A stretch of DNA of 6,823 bases from JAAFIP01 sp031390175 (GTDB taxonomy: Bacteria > Pseudomonadota > Gammaproteobacteria > Burkholderiales > Burkholderiaceae_C), in contig JANMTF010000441.1 of NCBI GenBank assembly GCA_031390175.1, forward strand, positions 1-6,823, given 5' to 3'. Positions 1 through 5,666 of the stretch are shown here, piece after piece (position 1 is the stretch's first letter; each line of letters opens with the position of its first letter). Below the pieces are notes generated by a model. That model saw only the letters and a program-made list of their open reading frames with translations. It had not been told where the DNA came from and ran no database searches. The translations under genes and the position numbers were made by a program.

Positions 1-800
1 ATGTCGGTCAGCAAGGACTCATCCAGTCGGTTCTTTTTCAGGAAGGCTTTCCACTGCGCTTGTTTTACCGTGCTGGTGGCAAAAGCATCACTCAGCCCGC
101 TGGGCAAGGACGCAGGCATTTGCGTGTTGCGCCGCGCAAAAGTGGCAGTGATGGCGCGATGAAGTTCGCCTGGCGCAAGCGCAGTGTCTTGCAGCAGCAC
201 CGACAGATCATAGTAATCCTTCATCCGGGTGTTGGTCATACCCAGCAAACAGATGGCATGCAATTTCTCTGCTACCACGGTGTATTTTGGGTAGGCTCGC
301 AATTGCGGTGCGGGCATGTCGCCCAGCAATACCGGGTAACTGATGGTATCCGGTGCAGGTGTCACCGCATCGCCGAATCCAATGTCCACTTGCAGCGCGA
401 TGCGAGCGCTATCCAGTCTGGCTAAGAGATCGATCCGCACGCCACCATAACCAGCTACTTTGCGGATGGCCGTGCCTTTGACCGCAGCCGGATCAAAAAC
501 GATTCCATCAGCCACCACGATCTGGCATATCTCGCGAAAGCTCGCCACGACGGCCTCCATATCATCGGCACCAAAGCCCAACAAATCTGCATCGCGTGTG
601 GGTCTATGCGGCAGCGCGTACCAATGCGCAAATAGCAGCGCACCTTTGAGCAAAAAATTGGGGGCATGCATAGAGATGGACAATCGGTACAACAGGCGCT
701 CCAAACCGTAGTGTGTCAGCGTCAGATTGAACTCCTGCTTTGCAGCATCAGAGTGCTGCTTCAAGCGTGCGCGGACGGAGGCGGCCAGATTGGAGGTCAT
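1..800 (-). CDS. abiEii: AbiEii/AbiGii-family nucleotidyltransferase toxin, 3' end outside the window
   Basis: Toxin half of an AbiE-type toxin-antitoxin/abortive-infection pair. Family members are cytosolic DNA polymerase beta-like nucleotidyltransferases; characterised relatives (MenT) add nucleotides to tRNA acceptor ends. From the ATG at 800 I read 266 codons without a stop to the left edge; relatives are about 300 residues, so only the last part is missing. Visible motifs: LLKGALLF (residues 50-57) followed by RPTRDADLLG (66-75), the nucleotidyltransferase signature with D70 and D72; RIDLLA (122-127); VVAEKLHAI (175-183), with the conserved Lys179; and TRMKDYYDL (191-199), the fourth family motif. 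All catalytic motifs are present, so the toxin looks active. The start is fixed by the ATGA overlap with the stop of the antitoxin gene upstream, which implies translational coupling. Family assignment is firm; the target in this organism is unknown. Confidence 0.93.
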   Translation of the reverse strand, partial: MTSNLAASVRARLKQHSDAAKQEFNLTLTHYGLERLLYRLSISMHAPNFLLKGALLFAHWYALPHRPTRDADLLGFGADDMEAVVASFREICQIVVADGIVFDPAAVKGTAIRKVAGYGGVRIDLLARLDSARIALQVDIGFGDAVTPAPDTISYPVLLGDMPAPQLRAYPKYTVVAEKLHAICLLGMTNTRMKDYYDLSVLLQDTALAPGELHRAITATFARRNTQMPASLPSGLSDAFATSTVKQAQWKAFLKKNRLDESLLTD

Positions 801-1414
801 ACCGTCACGCTCTCAAGGTAGGGGCGCATCACATTAGCGACCCGATTAATGGTGGCGTAGTGCCACAGCGCATCCATCGTCAGTTTGCGCTGCGCCCATC
901 CGTCATGCAGGGCTTCCAGCGCAACATCGAGCCCGATTTTATTACGGTACTTAAAACAGTCCACCACAGTTTTAGCGGCACTGTAGACAGGCACAGCGAT
1001 GCCCTCGACCTGGATGCGCTCGACACCCTCTGTCAATGCCTTGCCCGACATGTACACCGTGCGGATAGCGGGCTGGTCTAGCCCAGGGGTGGGTGTGTGG
1101 TGGGGCAATGCCAGCCAGACCTCGAAGGGTGCCTGGGTGCCGATCCCATGGACGCGTAGCGCTGACAGCAAGCACACAACACCGCGCGGGACGCGCAGCG
1201 CAACCTCCGCCAAAGAGCTGTGCTCACTCAAACGCCGTCCCGGCAGGCTATACACCCCCCGCGCAACCCGTTCAAGCTTGCCTGCGCGCACTAAACGACT
1301 AAGCACCACCGTAGGCAGCGCCTGTGCCGTCAATACACGCGCCCGCAACAGCGGGTGCTGCTTGGCCAGCGCCAGCACGGCCTGATCATGAGTGCAGTGG
1401 AGTGGTTGTTTCAT
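797..1414 (-). CDS. abiEi: AbiEi-family antitoxin and transcriptional autorepressor
   Basis: Antitoxin of the AbiE pair, 205 residues, a normal length for the family. Residues about 22-58 form the N-terminal winged helix-turn-helix (LRARVLTAQALPTVVLSRL, then the wing around VARGVYSLPG), which binds DNA. The C-terminal half carries the family signature VPVYSAAKTVVDCFKY (131-146) and GLDVALEAL (151-159), the part needed to neutralise the toxin in studied AbiEi proteins. The gene is first in the operon and its TGA overlaps the toxin ATG by four bases. The ATG at 1414 gives the expected N-terminal length, but the upstream bases (GCGGGG directly abutting the ATG) are a poor, badly spaced ribosome binding site. 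AbiEi proteins are known negative autoregulators, and a perfect inverted repeat lies just upstream. Family call is strong; the exact start is less certain. Confidence 0.92.
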   Translation of the reverse strand: MKQPLHCTHDQAVLALAKQHPLLRARVLTAQALPTVVLSRLVRAGKLERVARGVYSLPGRRLSEHSSLAEVALRVPRGVVCLLSALRVHGIGTQAPFEVWLALPHHTPTPGLDQPAIRTVYMSGKALTEGVERIQVEGIAVPVYSAAKTVVDCFKYRNKIGLDVALEALHDGWAQRKLTMDALWHYATINRVANVMRPYLESVTV

Positions 1415-1473
1415 CCCCGCAGTATGTTGCTATATCATGGTATTTGTCAATATATAACTAAAAATAGCAACAT
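1415..1473 (-). promoter_or_regulatory. abiE promoter with inverted-repeat operator candidate
   Basis: On the minus strand there is TTGACA (1450-1445), an 18-base spacer, then CATACT (1426-1421), four of six matches to a -10 box. A perfect 10-bp inverted repeat, ATGTTGCTAT (1424-1433) and ATAGCAACAT (1464-1473), brackets it; the downstream arm overlaps the -10 and the upstream arm lies behind the -35. Studied AbiEi proteins repress their promoter by binding inverted repeats, so this is the likely operator. With this -10 the transcript would begin at or very near the ATG at 1414, which would make the mRNA nearly leaderless. The repeat is seen directly; promoter and operator roles are inferred. 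Confidence 0.68.
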
Positions 1474-1497
1474 CGCATCACCTTACGTTTTCGTTAC

Positions 1498-1533
1498 CGC
1501 AGCGTGCAGGTGTGGGTTGAGTCGGCGCTGTAG
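1498..1533 (+). pseudogene. relic of the 3' end of a TonB-dependent receptor gene
   Basis: Twelve plus-strand codons read RSVQVWVESAL and then TAG. They match the last residues of the larger receptor relic ending at 3283 (RSVQAWVESAL) in 32 of 36 bases. Three of the four differences are silent, as expected for two diverged coding sequences and not for a recent copy. The final aromatic/hydrophobic strand fits the C-terminal beta-strand of outer-membrane TonB-dependent receptors. Nothing recognisable of the receptor remains upstream, where the abiE promoter begins. It is a non-functional fossil, and assignment depends mostly on the match to the second copy. Confidence 0.6.
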
Positions 1534-1539
1534 ATGCAG

Positions 1540-1559
1540 GCTACTATGTTTTTAGTAGC
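1540..1559. repeat. small perfect hairpin, possible interspersed intergenic element
   Basis: GCTACTA (1540-1546) and TAGTAGC (1553-1559) form a perfect 7-bp stem around a 6-base loop, just after the receptor relic. No T-run follows on either strand, so it is a poor intrinsic terminator for the ATPase gene that ends at 1621. From memory it resembles short hairpins that recur between genes in Comamonadaceae; I could not check this. Confidence 0.5.
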
Positions 1560-1591
1560 TGCTACCGCGATATTTCATTGATCTGCAGCCT

Positions 1592-1608
1592 GTTTTAATT
1601 ATTAAAAC
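1592..1608. repeat. 17-bp AT-rich palindrome downstream of the DUF4143 ATPase gene
   Basis: GTTTTAAT and ATTAAAAC are perfect 8-base arms around a single central base, with GATCTG repeated directly on both sides (1580-1585 and 1611-1616). It lies 12 bases past the stop of the minus-strand ATPase gene. With a one-base centre it cannot fold as such; a weaker 6-bp A/T stem with a 5-base loop is possible. It could be a protein-binding site or a weak terminator element. The structure is certain, its function unknown. Confidence 0.45.
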
Positions 1609-1620
1609 GCGATCTGAAAT

Positions 1621-2904
1621 TTATACCAGCAAGCGGCTCACGGGCACTGCATACATGCCTTCACCAAAGCGCAGGCAAGCATCCCCGTCATACACCAGCA
1701 CCCCACAGTGAAAGCGCTCCGGCTCGCTGGCTTGTAGTTTCTTTAAGCCCTTAAAGTCATGTATGCCCACGGTAGACGATGCCTTGACCTCGATGCCCGA
1801 CAGCTTGCCGTTGCCATGCGCCATCACAATGTCCACCTCTACGCCATCTTTGTCACGCAGGTGGTAAAACTGGCTGGGCATATCGCTGGCTGACTCCAAA
1901 CGGCGCAGCTCTTGCAGCACAAAGGTCTCCAGCAGTTGGCCCAGCGCCGCCCGGTCAGCCCACAAAGCAGGGCCGTCCAGCCCCAGCAGTGCGCAGGCCA
2001 CTCCCGTATCAGTAAGGTGCAGCTTGGGCGTTTTGATTAAACGGCTCAGTCGGTTGCTAAACCAGGGCGGCAGCTCCTCCAGCAAAAACACCTGCGCCAG
2101 CAAATTCACATAGTCACGCACCGTCAAGCGGCTCAGCTGAAAAGGCGCGGCCAAGTCCAGCACATTGATCAGCCGCGCCGTCTGCCCCGCAGCCAGCGTC
2201 AGCAGCCTGGGCAGCGCATCTAGCGACTGAATGCGCGCCAGTTCGCGCACATCGCGCTGCACGAGGGTGTGAATATAGTCGCGGTACCACACCCGCCTGC
2301 GCGCTGGCGTGCTGCGCGCCAGCGCCGCCGGGTAGCCGCCCGCAGCCACCATGTCGGCCAGTGCGCTGCCTAGCCGCCGCTCGTGCGCAGGGCTGGGCAC
2401 AAACTGCCCCGCTTGCAACTGCTGCATAAAGGTAGAAGCAGCCGCCTGCGCCAGCCCAGGCTCAGGCTTAGGTTCAGGCGGCTGCATTTCAATCTGCGCA
2501 AACGGATGCAGGCGCAAAATCTCCATCCGCCCCGCCAACGAGTCTGCCAGCTTGGGCAGCAGCAGCACATTGCTAGAGCCCGTCAGCATAAACCGCCCCG
2601 GGCGACGGTCTTTGTCTACACTGGCCTTGATACTGGTAAACAACCAAGGCACGCGCTGCACCTCGTCCAAAATCACCTTATCTGGCAGGTCGGCCACAAA
2701 GCCCACCGGGTCTGCCAGGGCCGCTGCGCGCCGTGCATCGTCATCAAAGCTCACATAGGCATAGCCCAAAGGCTGCCCCACCTGCTGCGCCAAGGTGGTT
2801 TTGCCACACTGGCGCGGCCCGTGGATCAGCACCACGGGGGTATCGCCCAAGGCCGCGCGCAGCGCTGGGGCGCAAAGGCGAGGGGTATCCAAGTGATCAG
2901 GCAT
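1621..2904 (-). CDS. DUF4143-type P-loop ATPase with nuclease-like C-terminus
   Basis: Complete 427-residue protein of the abundant bacterial AAA_14/DUF4143 family, whose cellular role is not established. The N-terminal ATPase has Walker A GPRQCGKTT (29-37, Lys35), Walker B VILDEVQ (77-83, Asp80-Glu81) and a sensor-like LTGSSN (107-112). An acidic, proline-rich PEPKPEPG stretch (143-150) separates it from the DUF4143 part, which begins near YRDYIHTLVQRDV (207-219) and includes LTDTGVACALLG (297-308). The end carries a PD-(D/E)XK-like pattern: Glu326, Asp358 in GVEVDIV, and Glu372/Lys374 in IEVKAS. Both ATP-binding and nuclease-like residues look intact. The ATG at 2904 puts the P-loop at the usual distance from the N-terminus, though no good ribosome binding site precedes it and promoter elements are weak (TACAAT at 2918-2913 is the best -10). 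It stands alone between two receptor-gene relics. No partner or substrate can be named. Confidence 0.9.
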   Translation of the reverse strand: MPDHLDTPRLCAPALRAALGDTPVVLIHGPRQCGKTTLAQQVGQPLGYAYVSFDDDARRAAALADPVGFVADLPDKVILDEVQRVPWLFTSIKASVDKDRRPGRFMLTGSSNVLLLPKLADSLAGRMEILRLHPFAQIEMQPPEPKPEPGLAQAAASTFMQQLQAGQFVPSPAHERRLGSALADMVAAGGYPAALARSTPARRRVWYRDYIHTLVQRDVRELARIQSLDALPRLLTLAAGQTARLINVLDLAAPFQLSRLTVRDYVNLLAQVFLLEELPPWFSNRLSRLIKTPKLHLTDTGVACALLGLDGPALWADRAALGQLLETFVLQELRRLESASDMPSQFYHLRDKDGVEVDIVMAHGNGKLSGIEVKASSTVGIHDFKGLKKLQASEPERFHCGVLVYDGDACLRFGEGMYAVPVSRLLV

Positions 2905-2991
2905 GCGGACAATTGTAGCTTTAGTATTCGGCTATTTGTTAGTTTTATAAGCGTCCATTTGTTGCTTTTTGCCACCACCTTACTTGGCATA
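2905..2991. other. AT-rich gap upstream of the DUF4143 ATPase gene
   Basis: This short stretch is clearly more AT-rich than its surroundings and holds the upstream region of the minus-strand ATPase gene. I see no convincing -35 paired with the possible TACAAT, no strong repeat and no coding signal. It marks the boundary between the ATPase gene and the receptor relic. Confidence 0.4.
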
Positions 2992-3283
2992 TACGACGTT
3001 GCCACCGGCCCCGTGCGCTGGCAGGCCGCCCTCAACCCGCCTGCACGCCCGCGTGCAAGACCGCACCAGCCGCCCCGGCGACGACAAAGCCAGTTTTCGC
3101 GCCCTCGGCTACGGCGTGCTAAGCGCCGGGCTGGAAAGCACGCCAAGTCAGCAGGGCCTGCGCTGGGGTGCCGGTGTGCAAAACTTGGCCGACCGGCGCT
3201 ACGTGCGGGCGCTGACGGGTGCCGACAACGTGTGGCAAGGGCCACGGCGCAGCGTGCAGGCGTGGGTGGAGTCCGCACTGTAG
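2992..3283 (+). pseudogene. C-terminal relic of a TonB-dependent (siderophore-type) receptor
   Basis: The last 82 codons of this stretch, in the frame ending at the TAG of 3283, read as the end of an outer-membrane TonB-dependent receptor. GVLSAGLEST, then LRWGAGVQNLADRRYVRAL, then GADNVWQGPRRSV and a final VQAWVESAL strand match the last beta-strands of the barrel, including the typical N-L-x-D-x-x-Y motif. The plug, the TonB box and most of the barrel are absent, and there is no promoter, so it is dead. Just upstream, a different frame (2992-3036) reads YDVATGPVRWQAALN. It would join by removing one C near 3036-3038, giving a frameshifted continuation. It also resembles the downstream LRWGAGVQN strand, so it may instead be a fragment of another receptor copy. 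The tail matches the 1498-1533 relic. Confidence 0.7.
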
Positions 3284-3302
3284 GCGCAGAGCGCTGCGTT
3301 TT

Positions 3303-3340
3303 ATCAATATTGACTATAATTTAATCCATATTGATTGGAG
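3303..3340 (+). promoter_or_regulatory. vapBC promoter, palindromic operator sites and ribosome binding site
   Basis: A perfect TATAAT box (3315-3320) has no good -35 partner. It is flanked by ATCAATAT (3303-3310) and ATATTGAT (3328-3335), a perfect 8-bp inverted repeat. The left site is part of the full palindrome TCAATATTGA (3304-3313), and ATATTGA recurs directly at 3308-3314 and 3328-3334. VapB antitoxins and VapBC complexes usually repress their operon by binding such repeats over the promoter, so this is the expected operator. GGAG (3337-3340), five bases before the ATG at 3346, is a good ribosome binding site. Sequence elements are seen; their roles are inferred. Confidence 0.72.
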
Positions 3341-3345
3341 TTGTC

Positions 3346-3630
3346 ATGTCTGCCGTACAAATAGCCAACCTCGCCGTGGTGCAAAAAATTGAATGGCTTG
3401 CCAGCAGCATGCAGCTGGGCAAAACCGCTGTCGTGGACCGCGCCATCGACGCATTGACCGCGCAGTGGATGCGCGAAACCCAAAGCCAAACACCAGCCTA
3501 CTGCAGCGCGCAGCAGCGCCTCAACGCCCTGCTCACGCAAATGGATGCCATAGCTGACCTGCCCAATGAGCGCGGCACCGCAGGCGAAACCCACTCGCTA
3601 CAGTGGGATGCCCATGGGCTGCCCGCGTGA
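3346..3630 (+). CDS. vapB: VapB-type antitoxin (PSK-operon-like DNA-binding family)
   Basis: A 94-residue antitoxin for the PIN-domain toxin that follows. The N-terminus (IANLAVVQKIEWLASSM, then LGKTAVVDRAIDAL, residues 6-37) fits the ribbon-helix-helix-like VapB/PSK family, which dimerises to bind the operon promoter. The C-terminal part, including THSLQWDAHGLPA, is low in order and is presumably the toxin-binding tail. I chose the ATG at 3346 because GGAG lies five bases upstream; a TTG at 3331 in the same frame falls inside the operator repeat and is unlikely. The stop overlaps the toxin start. The family call is good, but this group is weakly conserved, so a related ribbon-helix-helix antitoxin class is possible. 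Confidence 0.82.
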   Translation: MSAVQIANLAVVQKIEWLASSMQLGKTAVVDRAIDALTAQWMRETQSQTPAYCSAQQRLNALLTQMDAIADLPNERGTAGETHSLQWDAHGLPA

Positions 3631-4025
3631 ACAGCTTTGCCATCGACACCTCGGCCCTAGCTGCAATGGTGTTCAACGAGCCAGAGCGTGAAGCATTTGC
3701 AGCCCAAATTCTCAGCGCAAAATCCGTGCTGATTTCCTCCGCTTCGGTACTTGAGAGCCGTATGGTCGTGCAATCACGCAAGGGCCAAGCCGGCGTGCTC
3801 GTCTTGGCTGACATACTCAAACTCCCCGTATTTCACTGCATAGCCCCCACCCTGGCAGACATGGACGCAGCGTATGAAGCCTTCATCCGCTACGGCAAAG
3901 GCTCAGGCCACCCAGCGCAGCTCAACTACGGCGACCTGTTCAGCTACGCCCTGGCCAAAACCCGCAACCTGCCGCTGCTGTACAAGGGCAATGACTTTGC
4001 ACACACGGACTTGGTGCTGGCGTGA
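3627..4025 (+). CDS. vapC: VapC-type PIN-domain ribonuclease toxin
   Basis: Toxin of the vapBC pair: a magnesium-dependent endoribonuclease that in studied VapCs cuts tRNA or rRNA and stops translation. Counting from the GTG at 3627 the protein has 132 residues, normal for VapC. The four PIN acidic positions are present: Asp7 in FAIDTSAL, Glu43 in VLESRMV, Asp103 in NYGDLFSYALA, and Asp123 in KGNDFAHTDL, with the usual GHPAQLNYGD loop before the third. The enzyme should be active. GTG is preferred over the upstream ATG at 3603 because it places Asp7 where the family has it and creates a GTGA overlap with the vapB stop, which implies coupled translation. The gene ends only 13 bases from the convergent end of the ATPase gene at 4039, with no room for a separate terminator. 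Confidence 0.93.
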   Translation: MNSFAIDTSALAAMVFNEPEREAFAAQILSAKSVLISSASVLESRMVVQSRKGQAGVLVLADILKLPVFHCIAPTLADMDAAYEAFIRYGKGSGHPAQLNYGDLFSYALAKTRNLPLLYKGNDFAHTDLVLA

Positions 4026-4038
4026 TGCGCGCGCTCTT

Positions 4039-5666
4039 TTAGCAGCCCCACAGCGTCATATTGCTGCCCAGCGGCCGCTGGTACACCTTCTCATCCCAGC
4101 TTTTTCCTGCGTCGGTATCAAACACCATCAAATGCCCTTGCGTGGCACTGCAGCGCTGCATGTACTCCTGCGTTTGCGCTGTGCCTTGGGCAATCACGCT
4201 GTCCAAGCTGTCTTTGGCGCGTTTCACCTTGATCTCAATCACCTCACGCTGGCGCGGCTCGGCGCAGGCCGGCCAGGTGATGTATAGGTCGGTGCGGCCC
4301 CGGCCCAGGCCGTATTCCCGCTCTATGCGCCCGCCGCCGTTGACGATGCGCTGCAGGTAGGCTTGCAGCAAAAGCTGCGGGCCCGCCTCTTTGTATTGCA
4401 TGCCGCTGAGCCAGTGCTCGGAGTGTTCGCGGTAAAACTGCTGGAAAGCGGTCAAGAGTTTGGGTAGGTTGATGCGCCCCTCGGGTGTGCCGTCCGCCTC
4501 TACGTACCACGCCTGGGGCGCATGGGTGCTGGCAAAACTGGTTTGCGCGGTCTCGGTCAACTCGCGCGGAATCACCTCACGGTAGATGGCGTTGGAGATG
4601 TCGATGCGTTTGCTGACCGGGTCTCTGGAAATCAAACCCAAGTCCATGCAATACTGGGTGTCGTCTGACACCACATCGGCCACGTCGTCAGCGCCTTCCA
4701 ATAGCCTAGAGATGATGCGAAACACACGCGGCTCTTGCAGCTTGTCGATGAGCTGGTCCAGATGGGTGGCACGCGCCAGCACCATGCGCTCTTTAGCCTG
4801 GCGCATGGTCTCGCCGGTGATGGGGATGGCGCGGTTGCGCATCTCTTTCATGCGGTAGGTGCAGTCATAGGCCAGGGCGTTAACCAGCCAAGGTTGGCCT
4901 TGGGTGTAGCGCCAGGCCAACTCTCTGGCCTCGGTGGTAAACACTTGGCCTGTGGCATCGGTGTGCTGCTGGTACAGCTCGTTGACCTCCGCTTCATCAA
5001 AGTTGCCCAAGCGAATGGAGTCCGCCTTGATGTTAAAAGCACTGCCCCCGGTGATAATCTCTTTGGTGGCGGATGAATGAATACGGTAGTCCCGCACATC
5101 GCGCCCCCACACAAAATGATGCTTTGCGGGAAAGCATGGGGGCGATCCGCATAACCGGCTCTGATCTGGCGCAGCACGCTGATCAGCGTATCGCCAATCA
5201 GCGCGTCGATCTCGTCGATCATCAAGATCAAAGGGCGGGGGTTATCGCTCTGGGCATTGTCGTGGCTAGCTAAGTGGCCCACCATCAAGCGCAGCGCATC
5301 GTTCCAGTTGCTTTGGGCGACCAGCTGTAGCCACAGCGCCTGCCCACTCTCGTCGTTCAAATGCCGCTTGGCCGAGTCCACCAAGGCGCTAACGATGGAC
5401 TGCATGGCTTTGCCCACATCTTCCCGCGCGGCCTGCGCAGGCTCAATGTTCACATACAGCGCCCGGTACTGGCTGCCCGCGTTGTAGTGGCGCATCATCG
5501 CGTACAGCGCGGTGGTCTTGCCCGTCTGGCGCGGCGCGTGCAGCACAAAGTAGCGCTTTTGCTCAATCAGCCCGTGCAATTCATCCAGCTTGATGCGACG
5601 CAGCGGATCGAGTGTGTAGTTGTCACCGGGGATTTGGGGGCCAGCGTTGTTGAAGAACTTTTCCAT
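4039..5666 (-). pseudogene. AAA-type ATPase with PD-(D/E)XK-like C-terminus, copy 1, split by a one-base frameshift
   Basis: Large single-chain ATPase, about 542 residues if the frame is repaired. The first frame (from ATG 5666, or 5675 giving three more residues) starts MEKFFNNAGP and holds a P-loop APRQTGKTT (44-52, Lys50) and Walker B LILMIDEID (146-154). It loses frame after ILCG (184-187). The second frame resumes at RDVRDYR and runs to TAA at 4039. It contains a conserved NFDEAEVNELYQQH segment, a winged-helix-like part (FRIISRLLEG through IYREVIPREL), and a nuclease-like core with GRTDLYITW (Asp460) and VIEIKVKR (Glu478, Lys480). The break is at G5 on the minus strand (5108-5104). One more G restores C-G-G-R-D-V, matching C-G-M-R-D-V in copy 2. 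Unrepaired, the first frame ends at 4848 after out-of-frame sequence. The loss may be a real mutation or a sequencing error. Biological role not established; defence-related is a guess. Confidence 0.85.

Noticed and set aside
455..667. Minus-strand open frame of 70 codons within the AbiEii gene
   Set aside because: Out of frame with the 266-codon AbiEii reading, which carries all the family motifs.
1498..3283. The 36-base repeats as attL/attR of an integrative element
   Set aside because: Differences fall mostly at silent codon positions, which points to diverged coding sequences; no integrase gene lies between them.
2383..3324. Long plus-strand open frame of 313 codons opposite the DUF4143 ATPase gene
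   Set aside because: Its product is arginine/proline-rich low-complexity sequence typical of the antisense of a GC-rich gene. Only a short inner stretch (2992-3036) resembles a receptor, and that is reported separately.
5100..5112. Programmed -1 frameshifting to produce full-length copy 1
   Set aside because: A -1 slip on T-GGG-GGC would restore the frame, but the heptamer is not a standard slippery site, no clear downstream stimulator was seen, and copy 2 reads through without a shift.
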